Assembly: GCF_004310285.1 (NCBI RefSeq)
Contig: NZ_SISF01000031.1
Coordinates: forward strand, 1-64,000
Origin: Agrobacterium cavarae
GTDB lineage: Bacteria > Pseudomonadota > Alphaproteobacteria > Rhizobiales > Rhizobiaceae
DNA length: 64,000 nucleotides
Direction: 5' to 3'
Shown here: in pieces, positions 34,891-43,719 of the stretch
Layout: each line of letters begins with the position of its first letter
How positions within the stretch are numbered: the first letter of the stretch is position 1
The notes under the pieces: generated by a model
Database searches by the model: none
Told to the model about the DNA's origin: nothing
Seen by the model: only the letters and a program-made list of their open reading frames with translations
Program-made: the position numbers and the translations under genes

Positions 34891-35886
34891 TCAGACGATC
34901 TGCCCTTCTGTTTCGAGAATATTGTCGTCGCGGCGGATCGGATGCCCAAGGAAGGAGACGATCGGCTTGCCCTGGCTCTGGTCGAGCGTCAGGTTTACAT
35001 TGGTGCGGTTCATTGCCTGCTTGTGCAGGAAGGTCTGCACCGTCTTGCTGGCATAGATCACCGTCTTGCCGTTCGGCTGGTTCGGGTTCTGCAGTGCGTA
35101 ATAGCCGTCGATCATCAGGTTGATGAGATCGGCACCGCCGGCCGTCGGGTTGGCGCGCAGATCGGAAATATCGATATTGGCAATACGCGCCACACCGCGC
35201 CAGTCGCGCACCGAAAGGCCGATATCCTGCTGGAATTTCTCGCGGTACACATCGTAGAGAGAGCCGTCGGGCAGTTCCTTGGTGGTCTTGCCCTTGTCCT
35301 CGCGCTGCAGACCGGCCTTCGATCCTTCCGGATAAAGCAGGTGCACGGAATCCTCACCCCAGGTCACGAACCAGATGGAGGTGTTGTCCGAACCCGTGCC
35401 GCCGGCATCGACGATCTGGCGGCCATTAGCGGCGGATTTGGAATTGAAGCGTGCATGCAGGCCGGTAAAGCGCTCCGGGTTCACGTCGATATCGCCGTAA
35501 TAGACAGTGGAGCCCAGCATGTTCGCCATGCCCGCAATATGGGCCTTGGCTTCATTGAGCCGGAAACGCGCCGGGTTCTTGGCGATTTCGACCAGCTTGG
35601 CGTCGACTTCGGACCAGTCTTCCAGCATGCCGGTCGCGTCCTTCACCTGCGCCGTCGTGCCCTTGGTCGGCAGAACGCCCTTGTAGAGCTTGCGCCAGGT
35701 GGGAACGGGAAGGCCGGTGCGCACCGTCGTCAGATGCGACGAGCCCATATTGCATTCGAAGATCGGCGCGTCTTCATACATCGCGTTGAACTGCACCAGC
35801 ATGTCGATGATGGTGGAAATGTCGTCGCCCCAGCCCTGCTTCTTCAGGTCGGAAAGGGTGGGATACATATTGCCGATAGTGGCCAT
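34891..35886 (-). CDS. Major capsid protein (BPP-1 Bbp17-like)
   Basis: 331 residues. MYPTLSDLKKQGWGDDI, FNAMYEDAPIFECNMGSSHL and TGLPVPTWRKLYKGV are typical of BPP-1-type HK97-fold major capsid proteins without a cleaved delta domain. The C-terminus KPIVSFLGHPIRRDDNILET is also conserved. It is preceded by a scaffold-like protein and followed by cement. Confidence 0.88.
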   Translation of the reverse strand: MATIGNMYPTLSDLKKQGWGDDISTIIDMLVQFNAMYEDAPIFECNMGSSHLTTVRTGLPVPTWRKLYKGVLPTKGTTAQVKDATGMLEDWSEVDAKLVEIAKNPARFRLNEAKAHIAGMANMLGSTVYYGDIDVNPERFTGLHARFNSKSAANGRQIVDAGGTGSDNTSIWFVTWGEDSVHLLYPEGSKAGLQREDKGKTTKELPDGSLYDVYREKFQQDIGLSVRDWRGVARIANIDISDLRANPTAGGADLINLMIDGYYALQNPNQPNGKTVIYASKTVQTFLHKQAMNRTNVNLTLDQSQGKPIVSFLGHPIRRDDNILETEGQIV

Positions 35887-35889
35887 GTG

Positions 35890-36600
35890 TTAACCTCGTG
35901 TCGTTGATGTTGTCGCTCCATACATCGCCTGTTCGGGCGAGGTCGGAGGGGCTGCTGCGGTTTCCGACGATGCGGGCTTGTCATCACTGAGAGCGTTGCC
36001 GACACGGGCCAATAGCCGGAAAAGTCCGGGATGGTTGCCAATCCCGATTTCGACGAGATCGCGGCGGAGAGCATCGTCTCCGAACGTCGCGATCACGCGG
36101 TTTGCGTTGTTGAGGCTGGTTGCCAGATTGTCGCCGCCAAAGTCCCGGTCGGCGCGGATTTCCTGCTGCCAGTCGGAGGTAATCTTCTGGTGGCGCTCGC
36201 TCAGCGCGTCATATTCAAGCTTGCGCTGCTCGGCGATCACGCTGGCCAGACGGCTCGCCTGGCCATTCGTCAGGCCAAGCTCCTTCATCACCGGGGAGGC
36301 GCGGTCCAGCAGCGCCCGGTCGAGTTCGATGCCGCCATCGAGCTTGATGTCGTATTCGCCATTCTCCGGCACCAGATCGGCGGGGTCGCCCGGCTCGGAG
36401 ACAAGCTTGTCGCCCTGCCCTTCGCCACGCTCTCGCCCTGCCCCATTCTGACCGGCAACAAGCGGCTCCGCCGCCCCGTTCAGAAGCGTCGCATCGGCGC
36501 TCTCATTGGCGTTGGCATTGCCGCCATGATCCGGGGCAGCGCCCCAATCGGTATGGCCTTCCGGCGCAAAGGCGGCGCTATTCATCCACTGTCTCAGCAT
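35890..36600 (-). CDS. Putative capsid scaffolding protein
   Basis: 236 residues, acidic and Gly/Asn/Ala-rich at the N-terminus, helical in the middle (LDRASPVMKELGLTNGQASR), with SDWQQEIRADRDFGGDNLAT and ANRVIATFGDDALRRDL towards the end. This resembles T7 gp9-like scaffolds. Its position immediately before the major capsid gene supports the role. The C-terminal helix expected to bind capsid is followed by a Thr/Ser tail. Confidence 0.7.
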   Translation of the reverse strand: MLRQWMNSAAFAPEGHTDWGAAPDHGGNANANESADATLLNGAAEPLVAGQNGAGRERGEGQGDKLVSEPGDPADLVPENGEYDIKLDGGIELDRALLDRASPVMKELGLTNGQASRLASVIAEQRKLEYDALSERHQKITSDWQQEIRADRDFGGDNLATSLNNANRVIATFGDDALRRDLVEIGIGNHPGLFRLLARVGNALSDDKPASSETAAAPPTSPEQAMYGATTSTTRG

Positions 36601-36874
36601 GCTCTTCCCTCTTGCGCTTTTCCGCGCGTCTGTGGGCCTCGATCATCATCTCGGCATAGGCGGTGGGTTTGATCTGGTTCAGCTGGTCGATGATGGTGAC
36701 GCCGATGATCCGGCGACCGATGTGAATGCCGGTCTCGCCATTCACCACATGCGGCGCGCCATAGACGTTGCACTGGCAAAGCACCCACCAGAGAAATTCG
36801 CGCGCACGCGGCTCCGCCAGCACGAACTCGGTTGCGAGATCGAGCGCCTGTTCCTGCACTGTTTTGGCTGTCAT
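36578..36874 (-). CDS. Small head protein (Bbp19-like)
   Basis: 98 residues with LAEPRAREFLWWVLCQCNVY and GIHIGRRIIGVTIIDQLNQI, as in the small genes between portal and scaffold of BPP-1-like phages. It overlaps the portal stop by four bases and the scaffold start by 23. Role unknown. Confidence 0.65.
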   Translation of the reverse strand: MTAKTVQEQALDLATEFVLAEPRAREFLWWVLCQCNVYGAPHVVNGETGIHIGRRIIGVTIIDQLNQIKPTAYAEMMIEAHRRAEKRKREEHAETVDE

Positions 36875-38586
36875 CCGGCAATCCCAAGCTTGCGCAGCAG
36901 TTCCACCGGCCCGCCATTATCGTCGGTGGCGGAAAGCGCCTGTGCCGCCTGCGCGCCATCGCGCAGTGCAGGCGCCAGCTTGGCGGCGGCTTCCGTCGCT
37001 TGCGCGGCCTGTTGCTGCTGTGCCCGCTCGTCACGGATCGCCTTCACCTTGTCGTCGGAACGCACGATGGTGGAAACAACACCGATCGCATCGCCATATT
37101 CATCGATCGCCTGATCGACATCGAGCTTGTCCACCGCGTCAGGTCGCGCACCGGCAAGATTGCCGACGAAACTCACCATGCGCTCGATAGAGCCGGTCGA
37201 AACCGCAAGCTGCGCCTGGTAGAGCGTCGAGATATTGTCGACATTCAGCTCCTCGCCCTGCAGATCCTGCGGCGCGTCCGGCAGCTCGTCGTCATCGTCT
37301 AGCTGATAGAACACCCAGTCCGCCAAGGGCTGGATCAACTCGTGATGCTGTCGCTCCACCGTCGGTCCCAACTGCTGAAGCTGTTCTTCCTTGCGCTGCG
37401 TCAACTCGAACTGGTTGCGCGGCTGCACGCCCTCCATGGTGCTGATCGCCATGAAGAGATCGGCGTAAAAGGCCCGGTCCACCCGGCGCTTCGCCTCATC
37501 GATATCGGCCGCCAGATCGCCCAGCGGCACATTCACCTCGAAAGCGCGGCGATAGGCTGCCGTGCCAACACTCTGCTCGTCCACGAAAGTCACGGTGCCG
37601 GGCAGCGAGGAATTGCGCTTGTTGCGAAGCGACGTCGGCGCCACCAGCGGCGGGCGCACCTGATGCTCGATGCCCATGCCCTTCCAGCGCTGTTCGGTCT
37701 GCAGCATCTTCACATCCGGCAGTGCATCCATACCGGGACAAGTCGCGGCATAGACGTCTTCGCCCACCACATCCCAGCGCGGCGCAATCAGCGGATTGCG
37801 ATCGAAGCCGCTCACTTCCAGCATCTTGTCGCGGTCCTGGCCCGCTTCCCAATAGTTGGACATGAAAGGCTTGTTCGCCTTGGTCGGGCGGGCGGGATCG
37901 CGGGCGGAACGTGGCTCGATGGCGTTGAACACCTCTACCACCTCGTCGTAATTGCCCCGATCCCAGAGGTTCTTGATGGTGGAGGACACGTTCGACCAGT
38001 CCATATCGCGGGAATTGGGCTTTGCCACCCAGCGCCCGACGATCTGTTCCACCGTCATCCACACGCGCCGATAACAGGTATCGACCCGCATGCCATACTG
38101 GCTCTGCGCCAGCCAATATTGCCCGACCGGCGGCAAGATGCCGTGCAGGCGGCGCCCGGCACGCGTCAGGATCAGGCAGAACTGCCCGAACAGAAGCTCG
38201 TCGCCATAACCGGAATGAAGACAATTATATATATTCGAGACGGCCAGCCGCTCACGCGCCCGGCGTGTCGCCTCATAGAGATAGTCTTTGACAGGCCCGA
38301 ATTCGCGCAGGTCCTTGTCCGTAATGCTGTAGCGCATCCAGGGCCGCGTGGGAGACGTCAGCCCAGCCTGCATACCCGATTGCGCCACGCGATGGGCAAG
38401 CTTCGGCGAATTGTCGATGATCTTCTTGTTGCCGTTGATCCCCTTCGGGTCACGGGCATCCCCCTTGCGGTAGCGACCGGGAACGATGAAATCGTTCAGC
38501 TCCTGCCACTGCGCCTCATAGGGGTTGCGCTCCTTCTGCAACGCCTTCAGGCGCCGCTCATGCCGTTCGCGGATCGTATCGGCCAT
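36871..38586 (-). CDS. Portal protein (T7 gp8-like head-tail connector)
   Basis: 571 residues from ATG 38586 (MADTIRERHERRLKALQKER). NPYEAQWQELNDFIVPGRYR, AQSGMQAGLTSPTRPWMRY and TTIERQHHELIQPL-like sequence are typical of podovirus portal proteins. It forms the twelve-fold DNA gate of the capsid. It starts one base after the preceding small gene, so it is coupled to it. Confidence 0.9.
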   Translation of the reverse strand: MADTIRERHERRLKALQKERNPYEAQWQELNDFIVPGRYRKGDARDPKGINGNKKIIDNSPKLAHRVAQSGMQAGLTSPTRPWMRYSITDKDLREFGPVKDYLYEATRRARERLAVSNIYNCLHSGYGDELLFGQFCLILTRAGRRLHGILPPVGQYWLAQSQYGMRVDTCYRRVWMTVEQIVGRWVAKPNSRDMDWSNVSSTIKNLWDRGNYDEVVEVFNAIEPRSARDPARPTKANKPFMSNYWEAGQDRDKMLEVSGFDRNPLIAPRWDVVGEDVYAATCPGMDALPDVKMLQTEQRWKGMGIEHQVRPPLVAPTSLRNKRNSSLPGTVTFVDEQSVGTAAYRRAFEVNVPLGDLAADIDEAKRRVDRAFYADLFMAISTMEGVQPRNQFELTQRKEEQLQQLGPTVERQHHELIQPLADWVFYQLDDDDELPDAPQDLQGEELNVDNISTLYQAQLAVSTGSIERMVSFVGNLAGARPDAVDKLDVDQAIDEYGDAIGVVSTIVRSDDKVKAIRDERAQQQQAAQATEAAAKLAPALRDGAQAAQALSATDDNGGPVELLRKLGIAG

Positions 38587-38587
38587 A

Positions 38588-38803
38588 TCAGCCTCCCAAC
38601 AGGTTTTTCTTGCCGCTCGTATCCAGCGCACCCACGCCCTGAACCCCGGTCAACATCGTCGACGTCGCCGCCCGCAACCGATCCCGCGTGCGGCGCCCGG
38701 CCCCATTCACCGTCTGACTGTCCGGCTCGCGCTGCGCCGCATACTCGATCGGCAACTTCGGATCCTCCGGCTTCGCCACCTTGGGAGACTTGAAAACACA
38801 CAT
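38588..38803 (-). CDS. Small virion-associated protein preceding the portal
   Basis: 71 residues, basic and Pro-rich at the start (MCVFKSPKVAKPEDPKLPIE), with RRTRDRLRAATSTMLTGVQG and a Gly-Gly end. Such small proteins precede portal genes in BPP-1-like phages and resemble minor head proteins. It has CGAGGT upstream of the ATG. Confidence 0.65.
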   Translation of the reverse strand: MCVFKSPKVAKPEDPKLPIEYAAQREPDSQTVNGAGRRTRDRLRAATSTMLTGVQGVGALDTSGKKNLLGG

Positions 38804-38894
38804 CGCAAAACCTCGAATTGAAGACAGACAGAGCCAGCCCCGCAGTGCGGGTCGTTCGGCTTAAATTTCATGAGAACAATGAGTTGGGTGGAAG

Positions 38895-39048
38895 ACCCCC
38901 CTCTGCCCTGCCGGGCATCTCCCCCTCAAGTGGGGAGATCGGAGTGTTGCACCGTCTTGGCCCAAACTACGGTCAGATGTGAAACGCGAAGAGCGCCTCT
39001 TGCCGATCTCCACCCTTGAGGGGGAGATGCCCGGCAGGGCAGAGGGGG
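38895..39048. repeat. MITE-like inverted-repeat element between terminase and portal genes
   Basis: Two arms of about 46 bases (38895-38942 and 39003-39048) are near-perfect inverted copies: CCCCCTCTGCCCTGCCGGGC begins arm 1 and its complement ends arm 2. Each arm also holds a smaller CTCCCC/GGGGAG hairpin. The spacer is about 60 bases. The element fills most of the 329-base gap 38804-39132, which has no gene. It is of the palindromic intergenic type common in Rhizobiaceae. Confidence 0.75.
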
Positions 39049-39132
39049 ATGAACGGCAGATCCAGAACGTAAAAGGGGTCGCCTCCATCATTCCTACCGC
39101 CGGACATCACAGCGCATCAGATGGCGCACACA

Positions 39133-40644
39133 TCACCCAAACGGATTATACCCATCCCCACCATCACCATACCCGGTCTCCCGGCTATGATTATACCGCT
39201 CATCCCCCCGCCCCTTAGGAACGACAGGCCGGGCAAAGGTCAGTCCAAGCGCATCCGCACGGTTGGGAGAAGGAAGCCCCCGCGCCTTCATGTCTTCCTT
39301 GCTCTCGATCTGCAGCTTGCCATCCACGCGGGCCACAAGCTCAGGCCCGATCAGGTCGTGATAGAGAATGTCGTCGCGCGCATCGAGCGCGCCGCCCTGT
39401 TTCAGCCAGTCGCGCATGCCCTTCCACATTTCGGCACGCTTGTTGAGACAGCCGCGATCGATGCTCTTTTCGGCAAAGCTGACGAGCTGCCATGTGCGCC
39501 CCAGCGTCACGCCGGCGGAATAGATGCCGGTGCCATGGCCAAGATCGATGAACACCGCATCGGCCTGCAACTCATCCTCGAAGCGCGCCACATGGTTTGC
39601 CACCAGAATGTCGTTGTCGTTCTTCGGCATGGTCATCAAAAGTCGGGCATAGAGCCCCTGGCGCAGATAGATCACCAGCTCGTCGTCACCCGTCCAGGCC
39701 GGATCGACGCCGATGATCTTCGGCGCGAAATCATATTGCTCCTTGCGAAGATGCACCTTCTGGGCAGCATCCACATCCTCGGTGGAAATGAACTGCTTTG
39801 CCGATGTCGATGGAAACATGCCGCGCACTCGCACTTTGACGAAATCGCTGTCCTCGCCGTAGTCGCTGACCCATTCGGCAAGTTTCTTCTTGTTGGTACC
39901 GGGCACCGTGCGGCTGTCGATCTGCCGCCTGATCCAGCGCCGGCGATGCCGGCGGAAACACTCGCGAAACCGCCCGGTATTCTGCGTCGGATTGCCAAAC
40001 ACGATCCAGATGACGATGGTGTTCTCGTCGGTCAGCGCGCCTTCGGCCACTTCCCAAACACTGTCGGTAATCTTCGACGCCTCATCGAACATCAGAACGA
40101 TAATCCGGTCCTTGTTGTGCAAACCGGCAAAAGCCTCGGTATTGTTGGCAGACCAAGCGACGAAATCCAGCCGCCACAAATCCGCGTGTCCCCGATCGCG
40201 CGACTTGATCGACATGGCCTGCGTCTCGAACCAGTGGCTGGTGATCGAGGAGCGGAACCACTTGCCCACTTCCGGCGATGTCTTGGTGCGCAACTGCGTC
40301 TCGGTATTGGCGGTCACGACGATCTTGCAATCGGCAAAACACGACATGGCCCAGTTGGCCATCATTCCCATCTGCGCCGATTTGCCGATCCCGTGGCCGC
40401 TCGCCACCGCAATCTGCAATGGCTGGTAGCGGTTCTCGCTGTTCAGATGCTGACGGATCTCGTCATTGATATCCGCCTGCCAATCCCGCGGCCCCGCGAT
40501 ACCGTCAAGCTCGCCCTCACCCCAATCCCACGCAAACCGCGCCCAGCCTTGCGGATCATACTGAAACCGCGCCGCCGCCTCGATAATCTCTGCATCGAGA
40601 TCGGCATCCACACGGCCCTTGCTCGCCTGCTTGGCATTGCCCAT
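39133..40644 (-). CDS. Terminase large subunit
   Basis: 503 residues. The ATPase has Walker A-like ASGHGIGKSA, Walker B IIVLMFDEAS with a coupling NPTQNTGRF, and the nuclease domain begins with Asp in IIGVDPAWTGDDE; a further acidic site is VFIDLGHGTG. It packages DNA into the prohead through the portal. The small subunit is 551 bases upstream, an unusually large separation filled with repeats. Confidence 0.9.
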   Translation of the reverse strand: MGNAKQASKGRVDADLDAEIIEAAARFQYDPQGWARFAWDWGEGELDGIAGPRDWQADINDEIRQHLNSENRYQPLQIAVASGHGIGKSAQMGMMANWAMSCFADCKIVVTANTETQLRTKTSPEVGKWFRSSITSHWFETQAMSIKSRDRGHADLWRLDFVAWSANNTEAFAGLHNKDRIIVLMFDEASKITDSVWEVAEGALTDENTIVIWIVFGNPTQNTGRFRECFRRHRRRWIRRQIDSRTVPGTNKKKLAEWVSDYGEDSDFVKVRVRGMFPSTSAKQFISTEDVDAAQKVHLRKEQYDFAPKIIGVDPAWTGDDELVIYLRQGLYARLLMTMPKNDNDILVANHVARFEDELQADAVFIDLGHGTGIYSAGVTLGRTWQLVSFAEKSIDRGCLNKRAEMWKGMRDWLKQGGALDARDDILYHDLIGPELVARVDGKLQIESKEDMKARGLPSPNRADALGLTFARPVVPKGRGDERYNHSRETGYGDGGDGYNPFG

Positions 40645-40798
40645 GAACGATCTCCCGGCAAAGCCTGCAATGTCTGGAATTGAATGTCATAATCGGCGCG
40701 CACTTACCCGATTGAAGCGGGTCGCAATCTTTCCGATCACACGGCGCGAATAATCCGCTACAGCGTCGTCTAGATTCAAAAAAGGCAAAGCGTCCTTT

Positions 40799-40818
40799 GT
40801 GCGTCCAATAGGACGCAC
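40799..40818. repeat. Perfect short palindrome in the terminase gap
   Basis: GTGCGTCC-AATA-GGACGCAC. A similar GCGTCC...GGGCGC hairpin core occurs in the large hairpin at 61070-61115. No T-run follows on either strand, so it is not an obvious terminator; it looks like a rhizobial intergenic repeat. Confidence 0.6.
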
Positions 40819-40914
40819 GGCGGTTGAGCTGGATATTCAGTCACATTCAGCCGGACACTCTGTCACTTATCACCTCCGCACGACGTTGCGATGAGCTCAA
40901 ACCTCTCCTCCTCC

Positions 40915-41001
40915 GTCATCCTCGGGCTCGACCCGAGGATCCATGAGCCGCACTCTTAAGCGCGTGAAAAGATGGATCCTCGCCTCAAGAGCGAGGATGA
41001 C
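40915..41001. repeat. Rhizobial mosaic palindromic element in the terminase gap
   Basis: GTCATCCTCG near the left edge and CGAGGATGAC at the right edge are inverted, and each half contains its own palindrome (CCTCGGG/CCCGAGG; CCTCG/CGAGG), with GGATCCAT and ATGGATCC between them. This is the double-palindrome layout of RIME-like elements. Together with the 20-base palindrome it accounts for the structure in the non-coding stretch 40645-41195; the rest holds nothing I can name. Confidence 0.7.
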
Positions 41002-41195
41002 TCCGAGAGGTTTTCCGCCTTCGACCAAAGGGGCTGTTCTCAACTGTCGTTCCAAGACCCTATCCAAGGTCACGAGGCCCGAAAGTCAAAAAGCGTCGTG
41101 CAACGGAGCCACAGACAACGCATTTCGACGCAGACGCCGCCCGCCAACACCCCGACCGACCGGTGCCGTCAAATCAACAGCGACAACAAAACCCG

Positions 41196-41741
41196 TCACT
41201 CCAAAACCCGCGCCTTGGCCCGCGCCAACCTTTCGGCCAGCGACCCGCTGACCTCGACCTCGACCTTCTCGCGAAACGCCTGCACATCGATATGCTTGCC
41301 GATCAGTTCCAGCCGCTTGATCCGGTCGCTAAGCTTCACCTGAGACACCCGCCCGATCGCCTCGCGGCTCTCGCCACGCCCTTCGAACAATTCCTTGACC
41401 TCAACCGCCGCAACCAGCCCCTGCCGCCAGATCAACGGCCACTGATCGACCGGCTTCAGCCCGCCATTCTCATCATAAAGATCGGCAATATCCGCCAGCG
41501 CCTCTTCGGCCAGCCGCGACAGCAACCAGTCCGCGTGGATTTGCGTGCGCTTCGAACGCTCGAGCTTCGCCTTGTCGATCGCAGCCCTGATCTCGGCATT
41601 CTGCATAAGCTTCCATGACGTCTTCGTGGGGGTCGAGCGGCTATACCCCGCCCGGATCGCAGCCTGAGTGGCGTTCAGATCGACCAGATATTCCTCAACA
41701 AAGGCCTGCTGCCTCGGGGTCAATGGCCGTGGTGTTTTCAT
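41196..41741 (-). CDS. Terminase small subunit
   Basis: 181 residues. LTPRQQAFVEEYLVDLNATQ followed by AAIRAGYSRSTPTKTSWKLM and NAEIRAAIDKAKLERSKRTQ is the Terminase_2 family DNA-binding helix-turn-helix region. It recognises phage DNA to start packaging. The C-terminal part is helical. Confidence 0.9.
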   Translation of the reverse strand: MKTPRPLTPRQQAFVEEYLVDLNATQAAIRAGYSRSTPTKTSWKLMQNAEIRAAIDKAKLERSKRTQIHADWLLSRLAEEALADIADLYDENGGLKPVDQWPLIWRQGLVAAVEVKELFEGRGESREAIGRVSQVKLSDRIKRLELIGKHIDVQAFREKVEVEVSGSLAERLARAKARVLE

Positions 41742-41819
41742 GGGAAGTCGTTCTCTGCATTAACGTGTCACAGGTCCTGTAATGAAGTTTTGACTCAACG
41801 AATCCGCTCGGCTTTATGC

Positions 41820-41862
41820 GCGAAAATTTCGCTTGACACAACCTAAGAGATTGTAAAGACTA
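41820..41862 (+). promoter_or_regulatory. Putative promoter with palindromic operator for the lipoprotein gene
   Basis: GCGAAA-A-TTTCGC (41820-41832) directly abuts TTGACA (41833-41838), followed about 18 bases later by AGACTAT as a weak -10 in a very AT-rich stretch. The gap 41742-41988 otherwise shows no gene. It reads towards the lipoprotein at 41989. Confidence 0.45.
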
Positions 41863-41988
41863 TATTTTTTAAAATTACTTGAGAATGTAAAAATAGCTGA
41901 GTTAACTTTAGATAAAAGATGCATAGCGATCAGTTGACGCGTCAGGAGAATCAGTAAAATCTCGATACGTTATTTCGGGGGATTCAAC

Positions 41989-42642
41989 ATGAACATCAAT
42001 TCTATCTTTAGCATCATAGCAACTGCAATCTTAGTTGTGGGCTGCACTAGTAAAAATGTGTTTCTAACTAAAAATCCAATAATAAGAAGCACTGCTGCGG
42101 CTCAGGCTTTAGGACCTGGCGCGATTTCTACTGCGCTGGTGATTCCTGGAACAATTCAACCAGGTAGGATTTATCATGAGGGTGTGAACGGCGAACTCTT
42201 CGAAATCTGCGAGAATGATATCAGAGAACAAAATGCGCTGAAGGCTATGAAGATTTCGACCGTTACAAGACCTAAAGACGAGGTTGAGGATCAGGTTTAT
42301 CAATTTAGCGTAGACTTGCCGTGGGTGGGGAAAGCTCGTCCCCCATATGAGCGCGTCAAGGTTACAGGATATGCTGTGTCTAAGATCGCTGAAATAGGCA
42401 ACGTGCCTGATTACGTACTACAAAACGTAGCAAAGAATTGTAGAAACAAGGTATTACCGCGCAACCTACCGTATTTCGTGACATCCGCAGTTGCGGTGGC
42501 GGATAAAGCAGAAACGTTCTCGCGCAACTTCGTAGATTCCGCGCACATCGCAATATTTGAAATTGGTGGCAGCGGGGAAACAAAAGGCCCAGTCAGATCG
42601 GACGTGATTTTCGCAACCGACGCACGAAAATATGAAAGGTAG
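41989..42642 (+). CDS. AT-rich lipoprotein on the opposite strand (moron candidate)
   Basis: 217 residues with a lipoprotein signal: MNINSIFSIIATAILVVGC, Cys about residue 19. The mature part has no family I recognise; motifs include PGTIQPGRIYHEGVNGELFE and VQNVAKNCRNKVLPRNLPYF-like sequence with two internal Cys. Codon use and base composition are much more AT-rich than the flanking virion genes, indicating separate acquisition. It faces away from the terminase operon and has its own putative promoter, as lysogenic-conversion genes do. Confidence 0.75.
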   Translation: MNINSIFSIIATAILVVGCTSKNVFLTKNPIIRSTAAAQALGPGAISTALVIPGTIQPGRIYHEGVNGELFEICENDIREQNALKAMKISTVTRPKDEVEDQVYQFSVDLPWVGKARPPYERVKVTGYAVSKIAEIGNVPDYVLQNVAKNCRNKVLPRNLPYFVTSAVAVADKAETFSRNFVDSAHIAIFEIGGSGETKGPVRSDVIFATDARKYER

Positions 42643-43068
42643 TCTTGCCCCAATTAAATATATCTAATTAACCGTAGGGAGCTTGCGTGGATCCGAGTTC
42701 TCACGAACGGCTTCCTGCGGTAACCCCAAGATTTTCAAAGAAGACAGCAGAAAACCGCTGCCAGGGAGGCAATCCAAAAACGCAAAAAGCGACCCGAAGG
42801 CCGCTCCCAAATACAATTCTTCGAATATGAAGACATGTCACTTATCGCTGTTTCGGGAAGAAAAGTCAAACGATAAAATCGCTCCGGGCAAAAAAATATA
42901 AAAGCCAATTTTCGTCCTGTCCTGTCCGCCATTGGCGGTCCTTGATCAACGGCTCGAAGAGCGAAGCGACTTGGTCAATCGCGCGAAGAGCCGCCAGCAC
43001 GCCGCGCCGCTTTGGCCCGGTTGACAGAGTATTTCTACCAATGCGACGTTGGGGCGCGGGGGGATACC
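42643..43068. other. Gene-poor stretch between two opposite-strand genes
   Basis: This 426-base stretch shows no convincing gene. A 72-codon frame at 42683-42901 starts without a ribosome site and has low-complexity Lys/Ser/Asn sequence, so I do not call it. The first half is AT-rich like the lipoprotein gene. Confidence 0.5.
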
Positions 43069-43515
43069 ATGACGACACTCAGGGTCTATGACCTCAACCA
43101 ACACGTCCTTGCCCTTGATCTCAAAGACTTGCTGCGGCTCTTAGCACCCCGTTCTTTACAAGGACGCTGGGTCGTCTCGACAGTCAAGTCGTCCACATCG
43201 GGGCACGAGTGGTTTGAGGCTACCGGTGAAGGGGGCGAACAGCTTGAGCGTTTGGCGCAGGACGATGTCCAGCTTTCGGGCTTTGATTTGGCCGCCTTAG
43301 CTGAGAAGACCCTGCAAGTTATCTGGGGAGAGTTTGTCGGCTTGGAACCCACCCGTTCAGACAAACGGTGGGTGATCATCCGGGCCGTTGACAGCACTTT
43401 CTATGAGATCGATTCGGATGATGAGGCGGTGCTGAACAAGATCAGCTCGACCTATAAAGACGTCCGAACTGCGGAGGCTCCGATTGAGTCGTGGCCCTTG
43501 GTCAGCGATGAATGA
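43069..43515 (+). CDS. Hypothetical soluble protein on the opposite strand
   Basis: 148 residues from ATG 43069, with GCGGGGGG upstream; TTG 43012 is an in-frame alternative. No signal peptide or membrane segment. LRVYDLNQHVLALDLKDLLR starts the protein, WVVSTVKSSTSGHEWFEATG and DKRWVIIRAVDSTFYEIDSD follow. Not recognised. It lies between the lipoprotein and the early operon and faces away from it, so it may be a second moron. Confidence 0.6.
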   Translation: MTTLRVYDLNQHVLALDLKDLLRLLAPRSLQGRWVVSTVKSSTSGHEWFEATGEGGEQLERLAQDDVQLSGFDLAALAEKTLQVIWGEFVGLEPTRSDKRWVIIRAVDSTFYEIDSDDEAVLNKISSTYKDVRTAEAPIESWPLVSDE

Positions 43516-43591
43516 TCGCAGCCAGTCGCGAAAGCAGCGTGAGCCAGTAAGGCGACGGACGACCTCGCCATGGTCAAAACTCCGCCGCCAT

Positions 43592-43616
43592 GATGGTCGG
43601 GCTTGACCCGACCATC
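43592..43616. repeat. Palindromic repeat variant
   Basis: GATGGTCGGG-CTTGA-CCCGACCATC, a 10-base inverted repeat with the same CTTGA centre as the CCTCGGG-type elements. It lies between the hypothetical gene and the convergent early operon, where it could act as a barrier, but no T-run follows. Confidence 0.6.
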
Positions 43617-43719
43617 CCTCTATCACTTACGCCATGAAGTTTCAGGCCTAGCCCAGGAGCATAAGGCCTGCAAATATCGCGGCGGCGCACCAGCCGCGAA
43701 CGCCCCTTCTCCCCCTCCA

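Noticed and set aside
42683..42901. Possible 72-residue protein
   Set aside because: No ribosome site, low-complexity Lys/Ser/Asn composition and no coupling to neighbours.
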